A DNA stretch of 64,000 nt from Chloroflexota bacterium (GTDB lineage Bacteria > Chloroflexota > Anaerolineae > Anaerolineales > Villigracilaceae). Below the pieces are notes generated by a model. The model did no database searches. It worked only from the letters and a program-made list of their open reading frames with translations, and had not been told where the DNA came from. Shown here one piece after another: positions 10,281-20,669 of the stretch. The stretch lies in the NCBI GenBank assembly GCA_019873735.1, contig JAIOAQ010000015.1, positions 1-64,000 of the forward strand, given 5' to 3'. Positions within the stretch are counted from its first letter, which is position 1. Each line of letters opens with the position of its first letter. Made by a program: the position numbers and the translations under genes.

Positions 10281-11825
10281 TCAGGTCTGATAAGGCTGGT
10301 CGGCCCGCTGCAGGCTTTCGAGCAGTTCGCCCTGAAGACGGGCGGCTATTGCCGGCTGTTGGGGGTACAAATCAGTCAGTTCCTCGGGATCAGCCTGCAA
10401 ATCGTAAAGTTCAAAACGGGTGCCGCTATTACCCAGGACTTCGTAGCCAGCATAATACGTAAGTTTGTAATTCTCTTTTACCAGCATGGCAGAGACCGGC
10501 CTGAGCGGCTTGTGAGGATCGCTGTATTTTGCTTCCACGGCATACACATTCCGGCCGGGGACGGGTTCGGCAAAAGGCGGCAGGACCTGGCCTTCGGTCC
10601 AATCTGGAATCGGCTGACCGGTGAGATGGAGCAGGGTCGGCAGGAGATCCACGGCACTGGTAGATGTGTAAATATCGCGGCGCTGGCGCTGTCCAGGCTG
10701 GAGAATAACCAATGGGATGTGTACTACCGGCTGGAACAACGCAGGCGTGCGATGACCGAAGATGCCCCGCTCAAACATTTCTCCATGATCCGAAGTAAAG
10801 ATAACCCAGGTATTTTCCAGAATGCCGCTTGCCTGAAGTGCATCATACAAGCGTCCCAGTTCGGCATCGGCGTATAGGATAAACTCGTCGTACCACCTGC
10901 GCTGCGTTGCCTGATATTTCAGACTAACGGGGTTATCGTTGGCATTTTGATTGAAAATGTGTTTGGGTTTATCCAACCAGTAGCCGATTGAGTCGTTGTC
11001 GAAAGCGCCAAAATACTCACGACGCGGACAATATGGGCGATGAGGGGGCAGAAAATGAAAATAACCGATAAAAGGCTGCGGCGTACGCGTAACCCGCGAG
11101 ACAACCCAGTCTATCGCCTCTTCAAGCAAAAAGTAATCATCTTCTCCGATGCGGGTGATCCCACGCGGAAAGAGGGCGCGCAAATCACGCATTTGTCCCT
11201 GCGCCAATTTGCCATAAATTTCAGAGAGAAACAGGGAGTAGGCATAGCCGCTTTCGCCTTTTTTGACAGCCCTTTGCCATGCCACCGAGGCAATATCTGT
11301 ATCCCAAGGAAAGAGGCGGTCAAACGCCAGCGGGTTGCGAACAAACAAATCTTTTTGGGGTTTGATCTCGTCTACGTCGGCGCGTATTTGACGCAAAAGC
11401 GCATTCACAAAATTGTTGTGCGAATAAGCGAGCCGATAATACCCCTCAAAAGCATGGAAGAGATTGTATTTTGCCCGGTCGGCCACAATTGTTGTGCCCG
11501 GCCCCACCGCGCGATGTGTCCAGGGATATGTGCCGGTCAGGAGAGAGGCCACCCCCGGGGTCGTAAAATTGCCGCCTGCAAAATGCTGATGATAGACTGT
11601 CGCCCGTTCGGAGATGCGCTCCAAATTAGGCATTGTGCGCCGCGGATACCCATAAAGGGAAACGTTCCTGGCAGAGAGGGCATCAAACACAATGACAATA
11701 ATATTTTTTGCCCCGGTGTTATTGAGAGGGGCAGCGGGTTCTTGAATAAAGGGGGCGGCCAGAAAGGCCGGCGGCAGGACACTGAGCAATTTCAAAAAGT
11801 CACGCCGGCTGAGAGGTTGTTTCAT
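10281..11825 (-). CDS. Tat-exported sulfatase (alkaline phosphatase superfamily)
   Basis: SRRDFLKLLSVLPP leader; NIIVIVFDALSARNVSLYGYPRRTMPNL; FTSDHGEMFERGIFGH. Confidence 0.85.
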   Translation of the reverse strand: MKQPLSRRDFLKLLSVLPPAFLAAPFIQEPAAPLNNTGAKNIIVIVFDALSARNVSLYGYPRRTMPNLERISERATVYHQHFAGGNFTTPGVASLLTGTYPWTHRAVGPGTTIVADRAKYNLFHAFEGYYRLAYSHNNFVNALLRQIRADVDEIKPQKDLFVRNPLAFDRLFPWDTDIASVAWQRAVKKGESGYAYSLFLSEIYGKLAQGQMRDLRALFPRGITRIGEDDYFLLEEAIDWVVSRVTRTPQPFIGYFHFLPPHRPYCPRREYFGAFDNDSIGYWLDKPKHIFNQNANDNPVSLKYQATQRRWYDEFILYADAELGRLYDALQASGILENTWVIFTSDHGEMFERGIFGHRTPALFQPVVHIPLVILQPGQRQRRDIYTSTSAVDLLPTLLHLTGQPIPDWTEGQVLPPFAEPVPGRNVYAVEAKYSDPHKPLRPVSAMLVKENYKLTYYAGYEVLGNSGTRFELYDLQADPEELTDLYPQQPAIAARLQGELLESLQRADQPYQT

Positions 11826-12454
11826 TGTGTCAGACTCCGTATCACCAAGATGACAATACCAATTACATCTAAAAGCAAATAAAAAGTCGAAAGCAACGTC
11901 AGGCGTTCAAAAAATTGCAGGACACCTTCCAAAAACTTGCGGGATTTGAGAATCAGAAAGGCCGGGATGGCCGCGCTGAGCGCAATGAGCGGCAGAATCA
12001 CCGCCGCCAGGATCCGCATCGGGTGCTCTGAGGCAGACAAAAGGTTAAACAGGCTTTCCGGCAATGGGTTTTGCACCAGGAAATATCCCTGGCCAAGCAT
12101 GGCCCAAACAGATACAACAAGAAACAAGGTGCCGGTCAGGGCAATCCTTTGGCCGCTGTGCCAGCGGACAGGCAAAAGCCAGGCCAAAAACAAGACGGGA
12201 AGAAATACGCCAACGCTCTCCAGCAAGGCAATTAACAACGCGTACGCCAGCAGGCCAACGGCATCCCAGACCCTGGTACGTTCGGCCACCCACGAGAAAT
12301 CTCGAAATGCCATGAGCAAAGCCCAAACATGAACGGGGAAGGCGCATACCAAGAACAGGCGGAATCGTTCTCCCCAGGTGTATTTAGGCTGGAATAACCA
12401 GGGTTTCAAGTGTTCTACTCCTCGTGCTTGGGATTGAGACGGGGCTTGCGACAT
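11822..12454 (-). CDS. Integral membrane protein of unknown function
   Basis: Multiple hydrophobic segments; contiguous with flanking genes; start uncertain because it overlaps the upstream gene end. Confidence 0.6.
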   Translation of the reverse strand: MSQAPSQSQARGVEHLKPWLFQPKYTWGERFRLFLVCAFPVHVWALLMAFRDFSWVAERTRVWDAVGLLAYALLIALLESVGVFLPVLFLAWLLPVRWHSGQRIALTGTLFLVVSVWAMLGQGYFLVQNPLPESLFNLLSASEHPMRILAAVILPLIALSAAIPAFLILKSRKFLEGVLQFFERLTLLSTFYLLLDVIGIVILVIRSLTQ

Positions 12455-15400
12455 ATACCCAGCATGGTCAAATCGTCGGCAAGCGGCAAAGGGGAGGTAA
12501 ATTGCTGCAAAGCAGCCTCAACGGCATCCAGCATCTCATCTACGGAACAAGTGGAAAGCATTTTAATCACAGACCGCAGACGGGCTTCGCCATAAATTTC
12601 ACCCTGAGGGGAAAAGGCTTCGGTCACGCCATCTGTGTAGAACAAAACGCAGTCGCCCTCTTCCAATTGAATGGTGCGCTGGGTAATTTCTGCCCCCTCT
12701 ACCACACCCAAGGCCATGCCGGTACGCGTCAGACGTTCCACAGATCCATCGCGAAGGTGCAGCCAGAGAGGGGGATTGTGGCCGGCATTGGCATATGTTA
12801 ATTCGCCTGTTTCCAGCGAAAGAACAGCGTAAACTGCCGTGACAAACATCCCCTGTTGGGTATCGGGCATCAACAAGTCGTTGACGCGGCGCAAAGCCTG
12901 GGCCGGGGATTCGGTCTCGATAACGGCGGCCCGTACCAGCGTCCGCGTGAGCGCCATAAAGAGAGCCGCCGGGACGCCCTTATCGGCAATGTCTGCAATA
13001 AACAGACCAAGCCGTTTGTCGTCAAGTTCAAAGACATCGTAAAAATCCCCGCCCACTTGCCGGGCGGTGCGCCAACGGGCCGCGATCTCCCAACCCGGAT
13101 GTACCGGCAAGGTTTCGGGAATGAACGTCTGCTGAATCTGACGGGCCAACTGCACTTCTGTTTCCAGGCGCTCGCGCAAGACCATCTCTCTTTGCAGGCG
13201 GTCGTTCTGAATCGCCAGGGCAGCCTGCTGGGCAATGCCTTGCACAATTTCCAGACGCCGGCTGCGAAAACGCAAGTCGCCCGGCGCTTCCTGCACCAGC
13301 AACAGGCCATACAAATCGTTTTTAACCAGAAGCGGCACACAAAAGAGAAGCGGCGATTCCTGGAACAGGAGGGGGCCGGACTCGTCCTGCCAATCGGGAG
13401 GGAGATCGGGCCAGACCTCGGGGCGTGCCTCTTCGTCCAAAGAGGCGATTAACAACAAATTGGACTGGCGCGCTGCATCCAGCAAGGGGAATTCACCAGG
13501 AGCCAGGGGCCGCCAAAGGCGCGCTTCTCCCGCTTCTCCCAGCCCATAAGCCTGGGCCGGCAAATAACGCTCGCCTTCTGCGTCCCAAAGATACAATGCA
13601 CAGCGGCTAACGCCGACCAGAATTGGCATGATGCGAATGATGGCGCTCAGGATTTCATCCAGGTCATTCAGGCTGACAACGGCCTGCGCGACCTGCAAAA
13701 GGGCAGCCGAGGCATAGGCCTGTTCCTGGGCAGCGTTGTACAGGCGGGCGTTTTCAATGGCAACGGCCGCATAACTGGCAAAGGTGGCCGTCATGGCCTG
13801 CGCCTCGTGGCCATAACGGCCGGGGGTATGATGCGCCAACGTCAGCACCCCAACCGGCTGGTTGGCTACGCGCAGCGGGGCGGCGATGGACGAATAGGCG
13901 GGGCCAAAACCGGCCGCGATGCCAGACGGCCCAAGGGGATCGTCTGGACGGCGGATAATGGGAACTTCGGCCAGCAAAGCGCCGGCCAGCCAGGCCGCGG
14001 CGCGCGGCGACTCCTGGCGCGCCCGCTCCAGAGCCTCGGCATCACAGCCGTGTACGGCCGCCAGAAATATCTCATCACCATCCAGAAGCCAGATGGCCGC
14101 CACGTCACTGGGCAGATTGCGCTCCAGTTCGGTGAGAACTGCGTCCAGCACTTGTTCTACTCCGACATTGGCCGAAATCAGGCCGGCAACCTCGCGCAAA
14201 CTATCGGCGACCTGACGCCGCCACTGCTCCGAACGGTACAGGTCGGCGTTGTGAATGGCGGCCGCAATGTTATCGGCCAGAGTCTCAAAAAGCGGAAGGT
14301 CGTCCTCGTTGAAGGCGCCCGGACGGTCGCTCTGGATGTCCAACAGGCCCACCACCTTGCCATCATACAAAAACGGCACGGCAAGTTCCGACTTGGTATC
14401 GGCAGGCGGGAACGGCGATGGCCGATAGCGGCTATCCTGACTGACATCGTTTGCCAGGACAGTCTGGCCATGGCGCGCGGCCCAGGGGATGATTCCCTCT
14501 GGGTCGTCGAGGTCAAGCGCATAACCCCGCAATACTTCGCTGCGCGCCCCGCTGCCGGCCTCATAGATAATCTGCCGCCGGGTCGGGTGGACTGTGAAGA
14601 GATGCACGTGCGGATACCCAAACCGGTCCTGAATGAGAGCGGCCACTTTGTGCATCAGCACCGGCAAATCGAGGGTGGACGCAACCGCGTGGCTGACTTC
14701 GGCAATCACGGCCAGTTGCTCGGCGCGGCGGCGCAGGTTGCTATACAAACGCGCGCTCTGTACCGCCGTCGCAATGTTATCTGCCAGCGCCCGCAGCACC
14801 AGTAAGTCATACGGATGAAAGGCCCTCACGCGCTCGCTCTGAACATCCAAGACGCCAACCACTCGGTCCTCAATTTTCAGGGGTAAGACTACTTCAGACC
14901 TGGTACGGGGCAGGCTCTCGATGAAGCGAAAACGCGTTTCGTGGCGGACATCATCGCAAACGATTTCCTCCCCGGATTGCGCCACACTGCCAATCAACCC
15001 CTGGCCCAGTTCTACCTCAAGCGCCTTGCAGGCCTCGGCGGTATCTTCATCTGAAGCGGCCGCGCAGGAGCGGAAATGCAGCACGCCGCCATCGGGGTCA
15101 AGCGTAAAAATGGCGACATAGTAATAGTGAAAGGTTTGCTGGATCAGTTGTACTACCCGATCGGTCAGCACATCCAGGTCAAGCACACTGGCAATCTGGG
15201 CGCTGACTTTGCCCACCAGCGTCAACTGTCCAATTCGAAAATGTTCAACCGCAACACGGTGTGAGGCGATCAAACCCAAAGAGGCAATCCCTGCCAGCGC
15301 GGCCAGGCCCTCGAGTTCGCTTTTGCGGAAAGGCAAACCCCCACGGCTAACCTCTAGCGCGCCCAACGCCAGGTTTTGGTCGCGCAATGCAAAAGCGGCC

Positions 15401-15681
15401 CGCGCTTCGCCATCCTTTGTATCGGAAACAAAAGCATCTCCCGACTCAAGTGCCTGCAACATGATTGCGCTTTCTGGTTCAGGCGGGAAAGCAGGCGGCC
15501 CATCCCAATCGGGCAGACGAAAAAGCGACTCGTTTAACCAGACCTGGGCGCGGCCTCCCGTCAAACGTTCCGCCGCCTGTTCAATCTGACGGCGCTGCGT
15601 TGACAGCGAAATGGTGCCATGCAAACTCTCGCCCAGGCGGGCCAATTCGCGCCAGTAAGTAGACGCAGAAGGACGGCTCAT
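12415..15681 (-). CDS. Multi-GAF-domain SpoIIE/PP2C serine phosphatase (RsbU-like)
   Basis: Repeated GAF-like units (DLDVLTDRVVQLIQQTFHYYYVAIFTLD; TLDLPVLMHKVAALIQDRFGYPHVHLF); C-term ARQIQQTFIPETLPVHPGWEIAARWRTARQVGGDFYDVFELDDKRLGLFIADIADKGVPAALFMAL. Confidence 0.92.
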   Translation of the reverse strand: MSRPSASTYWRELARLGESLHGTISLSTQRRQIEQAAERLTGGRAQVWLNESLFRLPDWDGPPAFPPEPESAIMLQALESGDAFVSDTKDGEARAAFALRDQNLALGALEVSRGGLPFRKSELEGLAALAGIASLGLIASHRVAVEHFRIGQLTLVGKVSAQIASVLDLDVLTDRVVQLIQQTFHYYYVAIFTLDPDGGVLHFRSCAAASDEDTAEACKALEVELGQGLIGSVAQSGEEIVCDDVRHETRFRFIESLPRTRSEVVLPLKIEDRVVGVLDVQSERVRAFHPYDLLVLRALADNIATAVQSARLYSNLRRRAEQLAVIAEVSHAVASTLDLPVLMHKVAALIQDRFGYPHVHLFTVHPTRRQIIYEAGSGARSEVLRGYALDLDDPEGIIPWAARHGQTVLANDVSQDSRYRPSPFPPADTKSELAVPFLYDGKVVGLLDIQSDRPGAFNEDDLPLFETLADNIAAAIHNADLYRSEQWRRQVADSLREVAGLISANVGVEQVLDAVLTELERNLPSDVAAIWLLDGDEIFLAAVHGCDAEALERARQESPRAAAWLAGALLAEVPIIRRPDDPLGPSGIAAGFGPAYSSIAAPLRVANQPVGVLTLAHHTPGRYGHEAQAMTATFASYAAVAIENARLYNAAQEQAYASAALLQVAQAVVSLNDLDEILSAIIRIMPILVGVSRCALYLWDAEGERYLPAQAYGLGEAGEARLWRPLAPGEFPLLDAARQSNLLLIASLDEEARPEVWPDLPPDWQDESGPLLFQESPLLFCVPLLVKNDLYGLLLVQEAPGDLRFRSRRLEIVQGIAQQAALAIQNDRLQREMVLRERLETEVQLARQIQQTFIPETLPVHPGWEIAARWRTARQVGGDFYDVFELDDKRLGLFIADIADKGVPAALFMALTRTLVRAAVIETESPAQALRRVNDLLMPDTQQGMFVTAVYAVLSLETGELTYANAGHNPPLWLHLRDGSVERLTRTGMALGVVEGAEITQRTIQLEEGDCVLFYTDGVTEAFSPQGEIYGEARLRSVIKMLSTCSVDEMLDAVEAALQQFTSPLPLADDLTMLGICRKPRLNPKHEE

Positions 15682-16097
15682 TCCTGGACTCCTCTGCGCT
15701 TGAACAAGGTGAGCACATTGCCCGCCCCTGGCTCGGTTTGATACTGAACTTCATCCATGAGGTGGTAAATCATGTACAGCCCCAAACCGCCAATGCTGCG
15801 TCGTGAAAGTTTTGCCTTCAAATTGGGCGGGCGCACCCGCTGGGGGTCAAACGAGCGGCCGTGGTCTCGTAAAATCACCACCAAGCCATCCGAACGCGCC
15901 TGACAGGTAATTTCAATCTGACCGCCTTCCTGCCCCCTGTAAGCATGTTCAATAATGTTTGAGGCAGCCTCATCCGTGGCTAGTTGCACGGCATAGGTTT
16001 CCTGCTCATCAAAGCCGGCATCGCGAGCCGCTTGCGCAACGAATTCGCGCATTTGCTGCAGGTTAGAAAAATCTGCCAGAAAAAGTTGGGTGCGCAT
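15678..16097 (-). CDS. RsbW-like anti-sigma / serine kinase ATPase
   Basis: VQLATDEAASNIIEHAYRG (N box), RRSIGGLGLYMIYHLMDEVQY (G2 box); start set at MRTQLF. Confidence 0.85.
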   Translation of the reverse strand: MRTQLFLADFSNLQQMREFVAQAARDAGFDEQETYAVQLATDEAASNIIEHAYRGQEGGQIEITCQARSDGLVVILRDHGRSFDPQRVRPPNLKAKLSRRSIGGLGLYMIYHLMDEVQYQTEPGAGNVLTLFKRRGVQE

Positions 16098-16169
16098 AAG
16101 TAGACAAAGCCGCCTCAACAACGCCAACGCGAAGAGGCGGCTCAGTGTTAGCAAACAGAAGCCGGGCGG

Positions 16170-16505
16170 TTAAAACGAACCCACCGCCGAAACAACATCA
16201 TCGTAAATCTTGAAAATGTCCGTGAAACCGGCCAGTTCGAGCGTCTCTTTAATATTTTGAGGGACGGCAGCCAACACCACCTCGCCGCGATTGTAACGCC
16301 GGCACTGACGCTGGGTGGTAAGCAGAGCGCGTAAACCGGCGCTGGACATATACTCCACGCCGCTCATATCAAGCACAATCTTGAATTTATTGCTCTTGGT
16401 AAGCGCATCAAGCGCCTGAGCAAGTTGAGGGGCAGTAGCGCTATCAATACGTCCAGATGCACTGACCAAATCGCAATGCTTAAGAGATTTTGTGGTGATA
16501 TTCAT
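16170..16505 (-). CDS. STAS-domain anti-sigma factor antagonist
   Basis: FKIVLDMSGVEYMSSAGLRALLTTQR; ATG at 16505 preceded by a ggagg-type RBS. Confidence 0.9.
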   Translation of the reverse strand: MNITTKSLKHCDLVSASGRIDSATAPQLAQALDALTKSNKFKIVLDMSGVEYMSSAGLRALLTTQRQCRRYNRGEVVLAAVPQNIKETLELAGFTDIFKIYDDVVSAVGSF

Positions 16506-16566
16506 CGACAATTCCTCCGGGGGGACAAGTGAGAAGCGACGCTCAATATTATAACATGAGCCGATA

Positions 16567-17205
16567 CTAATCCTCGGCCACCAGAATCGCACGCGCTGGG
16601 GCGCCGTCGGCGCCTGCCAACTTGAGCGGCAAACAGTAGAGATGATAGTAACCCGCCGGCACCTGAGATAGATTCAGGCCCTCCAGTACAACAACGCCAG
16701 CCTGCAACAGGATTCGATGTGTCGGCACCGAATCGTCATACGGCGCTACCGAAAGATAGTCCACCCCCACCAGGCGAATGCCGCGGGACGCCAGCCAATC
16801 GGCGCCATCGGCAGTGACGGCTACAAAATCGTGCTGAAAGTCCGGGATGTTACTGGCCCAAAGTTTCGAATTGCGCGTCCGAAACAACAAGCGTGACGTG
16901 CGCGGCGGAATGCTGGAGCAAGACAACACCTCCGCCGTAATGGCAGAGACATCGTCTGCTAAATGCAAAACGAAGGCGGGACCGGTCAAGATTTCCAGCG
17001 GCAAAGACTCCACCGTCCGCCGGTCGTTCAAAAAATGATGCGGCGCATCCACATGCGTGCCTGCATGGGCCGAAAGGCGCAAATGGGTCATGTTGTATTC
17101 TGAGCCTTCGTCCATCGAAACGATCTGCACCACCTCCACAGGCGGGTCGCCCGGCCATACCGGCATGCCCGGCGTAACGGACAGAGAAATATCGTAAATT
17201 TTCAT
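16567..17205 (-). CDS. Cyclase / kynurenine formamidase-like family protein
   Basis: YDISLSVTPGMPVWPGDPPVEV, LSAHAGTHVDAPHHF, VGVDYLSVAPYDD. Confidence 0.9.
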   Translation of the reverse strand: MKIYDISLSVTPGMPVWPGDPPVEVVQIVSMDEGSEYNMTHLRLSAHAGTHVDAPHHFLNDRRTVESLPLEILTGPAFVLHLADDVSAITAEVLSCSSIPPRTSRLLFRTRNSKLWASNIPDFQHDFVAVTADGADWLASRGIRLVGVDYLSVAPYDDSVPTHRILLQAGVVVLEGLNLSQVPAGYYHLYCLPLKLAGADGAPARAILVAED

Positions 17206-17213
17206 AAGACACC

Positions 17214-18950
17214 TCACGGAACAGGGGTAGAAACCGGCGCGTCAAACAGCAGCGGCGTGGATGTCACCGTTGGCGTAAAGGTCGGCGCCGCGGCCGCAGA
17301 CTCCCAGCCGCTGGCGACAAAAATTTCTCGCAAGAAGTCAAAACGTTCTCCGGCAGTCATCGGACGCGGCGTAGCATAATCTTCCAGCATGGCAGTCAAT
17401 AACTCAACGCCCAGGTAGCGGCCATCATAAAAGACGTGGCGGTCAAGGAATTCGCTGCGCACCTCTTTGTCCAAAACCACACCATCAGGGCGATTGTAAT
17501 ACATCTGATCAAAAAACAGATTGCCCAGGCCATAGTGAATAAAAGCGCCCTGGTAAAACTCCATCGTCTGAGGGCGGTGCGCCTGGCTTCCATTGACAAT
17601 CACCGCACCGCTCTCTGCCAGGCGGCGAAAATCTCTCACCTGCAAAGGATGGGGGTAAATATCATAACTCTCATGCCACGAAAAGGTTGCAACCACAAGG
17701 TAACCATCTTGACGCAAACGCTCAATCTCAGCGCTCAGGTAATCGAAATCACAAGGCGCCGGGCCGGGCAGCCGTTCACCGGCTTTAGGATAATACTTGT
17801 CAGGCTTGGCGTTACAGCCAATGAAGGCAATCCGATTGCCGTTATGCTCCAAAAGCAAAGGTTGCTGCGCCTCCTGTAAATTGGCGCCGCCGCCATAGTA
17901 GCCCAAGCCGTTCTGTCGATAAAAGTCCAGCGACTCTAACATGGCTTCATGTCCGTAATCAATCAAATGGTCGCCGGTCAATTCGATGACATCCGCCCCG
18001 ACATCAAGCAATAAATCCATGTACGACTGCCGGCTGCAGAAAATCAGGTTCCTCTGCCCCGGGTTGGGATACGGGCAGCGCGAGAAAAACGAGACCTCAT
18101 TGCTGATGTGCGCCAGGTCAGCCTGACGCAGCCAGTCGCCGATCAAATGACCGGGGTATGTCACCCCCTTATTTTCCATCATGTAAGCCGTTGAACGCAC
18201 CATCGCCGTCACCCCTGTCATCACCAGCGTGGTCAACTTAGAAGCATCGCGGTTGGAGCCCGACAACGTTGGAAGCGGCGAAAACGGACACGGGCTGGCA
18301 CACGTCAGCGCAAAGCCGGCTTTCAGGGGATAGGCGGCCGGATCAAAATCCTTGCGCAGAGGCGACTGTCCGTCCACCGTCAGGACCTTCCATTCGGGGA
18401 CGATAGACTCAAAGGGAATCACCGCCCAGGCCGAGGACGCAGACCACGCCGCAGAAAGCAGATCCTCTTCCGGCACGGTTCGAACCGACCCGGGTGCGGG
18501 TTGCCCCCATTGGGCCGCCAGCACCCTCAGCGTGGAGTCGTCCATCAAAAGAGGGCTTTCAGAAAAAGCCGCTGGCGGCGTCCCGGCCCAGGCCTGACGC
18601 AACTCGTCGGCAGAAACGCCATCCGCCAGGGTGGGAAATGGCGCCACCAGCGCATAAATCCACAAGGCGTTGACTTCGGCGTCGTCCGCGGCCAGGTCAA
18701 GCCGCAAAGCGGCCAACTCTGGCGCGGCGGCCAACGGCAGCCCCCATGCCTCCGTCTCTGAACGCAACGCCGCCGGCACCAAGGGAGCAATCCACAGGGC
18801 GCGAGGAGAGGGCGTCGCGCTTGCGGTTGGCACAGGCGTGGACGTCGGCGGCACATCTGACGCTTCAATACTTGGGGGGATTGGAGGGGCAGCAGGAACG
18901 CAAGAGACCAGAAGCAAAAACAGCACAGCGCAGGCTACAATGCGAGACAT
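17214..18950 (-). CDS. CapA-family (PgsA-like metallophosphatase) lipoprotein
   Basis: Lipobox-like LLLVSCVPAAPP; ELTGDHLIDYGHEAMLESLDFYRQNGLGYYGGGANLQEA; FSWHESYDIYPHPLQVRDFRRLAESGAVIVNGSQAHRPQ. Confidence 0.85.
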   Translation of the reverse strand: MSRIVACAVLFLLLVSCVPAAPPIPPSIEASDVPPTSTPVPTASATPSPRALWIAPLVPAALRSETEAWGLPLAAAPELAALRLDLAADDAEVNALWIYALVAPFPTLADGVSADELRQAWAGTPPAAFSESPLLMDDSTLRVLAAQWGQPAPGSVRTVPEEDLLSAAWSASSAWAVIPFESIVPEWKVLTVDGQSPLRKDFDPAAYPLKAGFALTCASPCPFSPLPTLSGSNRDASKLTTLVMTGVTAMVRSTAYMMENKGVTYPGHLIGDWLRQADLAHISNEVSFFSRCPYPNPGQRNLIFCSRQSYMDLLLDVGADVIELTGDHLIDYGHEAMLESLDFYRQNGLGYYGGGANLQEAQQPLLLEHNGNRIAFIGCNAKPDKYYPKAGERLPGPAPCDFDYLSAEIERLRQDGYLVVATFSWHESYDIYPHPLQVRDFRRLAESGAVIVNGSQAHRPQTMEFYQGAFIHYGLGNLFFDQMYYNRPDGVVLDKEVRSEFLDRHVFYDGRYLGVELLTAMLEDYATPRPMTAGERFDFLREIFVASGWESAAAAPTFTPTVTSTPLLFDAPVSTPVP

Positions 18951-18956
18951 AATGAT

Positions 18957-20063
18957 TTATTTGAAGGTTTCCGTTCTCAAAGTAAATTTTTTGACGGCGG
19001 CCTGGTCCAGATGTACCCCCAGGCCAGGGCCTTCAGGCACATCAATGGTGCTGTCAGGATTAAGGGTAAAACGCTCCTGCGTGATGTCTTCGGCATAGTA
19101 GCGCGCCGAGGCCGAGATATCACCCGGCAAGACAAAGCCCGGCAGCGAAGCCAGCGCCAGATTGGAAGCACGGCCAACGCCGGTTTCCAGCATGCCGCCG
19201 CACCAGACCGGCACGCGGCGTTCGCGGCACAGGTTATGAATGGCGACTGCCTCGCTCAGGCCGCCAACGCGCCCGGCCTTGATATTAATAATCCGGCAGG
19301 CGTTCATTTCCAAAGCGGCGCGCGCGTGGCGGGCCGAAATGATACTTTCATCCAAACAAATCGCGGTGCGGAACTGTTGCTGCACATAGTGATGTTCCCA
19401 CAGGTCATCTTCGTGCAGAGGCTGTTCAATCAACAACAGATCCAGGTCATCCAGTGGGCGCAATGTCATCACCGTCTCCAGGCTGTAGGCGGAATTGGCA
19501 TCCACCTGCAGCAACACCGAAGGAAAAGCCTGCCGCACGGCGGTTGTGTCGTCCACATCCCGCCCGGGCTTGATTTTGATTTTAATGCGGCGGTAGCCTT
19601 CTGCAATATAACGCCCCACTTGCTCCACAAGAACTTCCGGAGAGGCCTGCAGTCCAACCGAGACGCCCACTTCTACGCGTCGGCGCTCCCCTCCCAGCAA
19701 ATCGCGCAGCGAACGTTCCTGGCGTTTCCCCAACAGATCCCAGATGGCCATTTCCAGACCGGCCTTTGCCAGCATGTGACCACGCACGCGCCTGACGCGG
19801 CGCTGATAATCAGCAGCATCGGCGACATCCTGGCCCAGCAATGCCGGGATAATGTAATCCTTGAGAATATGCCAGGCTGTGCCAACGGTCTCATAACAAT
19901 AGCCGGGATCGCGGTCGGCTACGCACTCGCCGTAACCCTCCAGCCCTTCTGATTGCACGGTAATCAAAATGCAATCCCGTTCCAGCGAGCGGCCAAAAGA
20001 GGTCTCAAATGGCGAGACCAGAGGCATACGCAGATAGTGAAGACTAACAGAATCGATTTTCAC
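18957..20063 (-). CDS. o-Succinylbenzoate synthase / enolase-superfamily protein (MenC or dipeptide-epimerase-like)
   Basis: RRIKIKIKPGRD, LLQVDANSAYSLE, LLLIEQPLHEDDL, ICLDESI, INIKAGRVGGLSEA, WCGGMLETGVGR. Confidence 0.8.
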   Translation of the reverse strand: MKIDSVSLHYLRMPLVSPFETSFGRSLERDCILITVQSEGLEGYGECVADRDPGYCYETVGTAWHILKDYIIPALLGQDVADAADYQRRVRRVRGHMLAKAGLEMAIWDLLGKRQERSLRDLLGGERRRVEVGVSVGLQASPEVLVEQVGRYIAEGYRRIKIKIKPGRDVDDTTAVRQAFPSVLLQVDANSAYSLETVMTLRPLDDLDLLLIEQPLHEDDLWEHHYVQQQFRTAICLDESIISARHARAALEMNACRIINIKAGRVGGLSEAVAIHNLCRERRVPVWCGGMLETGVGRASNLALASLPGFVLPGDISASARYYAEDITQERFTLNPDSTIDVPEGPGLGVHLDQAAVKKFTLRTETFK

Positions 20064-20099
20064 GGCCGACCTCTTCTGTAAGAAAAAAAACGCGACCGG

Positions 20100-20612
20100 T
20101 TATGCATCAGCCTGCGGCTCATCGTTGGCCAGGCTGCGCAGGGCATCATCCAGCGTCATGCCTTCGCGGCGCATCCCGGGGGCAGGCGTGCCACAGTAGG
20201 GACAAATGTTCCAGGATAATTCCATCAATTTGCCGCACTGATGACAAGGCTTCTTCAGGCGCGTCTGGCAATACGGGCAGATCTGCCAGTTATCCCGCAC
20301 GCGGCGTTCACATCCCGGGCAGAGCGTCAGGTCTTCCAGCGTCTGCAAAAGGGCTTCTTCTTCAAGCGTGCGCTGATATTCTTCCTCGATGGTATTGCGC
20401 GGCCGGAGAATGAGATAAACCAGGACGCCTGGCAGGTTGAGCAAGGCCACCAGCAAAACGGCCAGCACACGCACAAGCGGGTCGCGCGAGCGGGCGCGCA
20501 CGTCCCGATAAGTCCAAATGACCAGGCTGACCCACAAGGCAGCCAGAAAAGCGCCGCCAAAGCCGGTCAGGATCAAAATAAAATTGCTTAGGAAGGTGGG
20601 GTCAAGAGGCAT
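20100..20612 (-). CDS. Membrane protein with double zinc-ribbon
   Basis: Two TM segments; CPGCERRVRDNWQICPYCQTRLKKPCHQCGKLMELSWNICPYCG. Confidence 0.75.
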   Translation of the reverse strand: MPLDPTFLSNFILILTGFGGAFLAALWVSLVIWTYRDVRARSRDPLVRVLAVLLVALLNLPGVLVYLILRPRNTIEEEYQRTLEEEALLQTLEDLTLCPGCERRVRDNWQICPYCQTRLKKPCHQCGKLMELSWNICPYCGTPAPGMRREGMTLDDALRSLANDEPQADA

Positions 20613-20669
20613 GCTGTTCTCCAGGAAACATTCGGGCGCGGAAGCATCTCTATTATATCCTCTCTGCCG

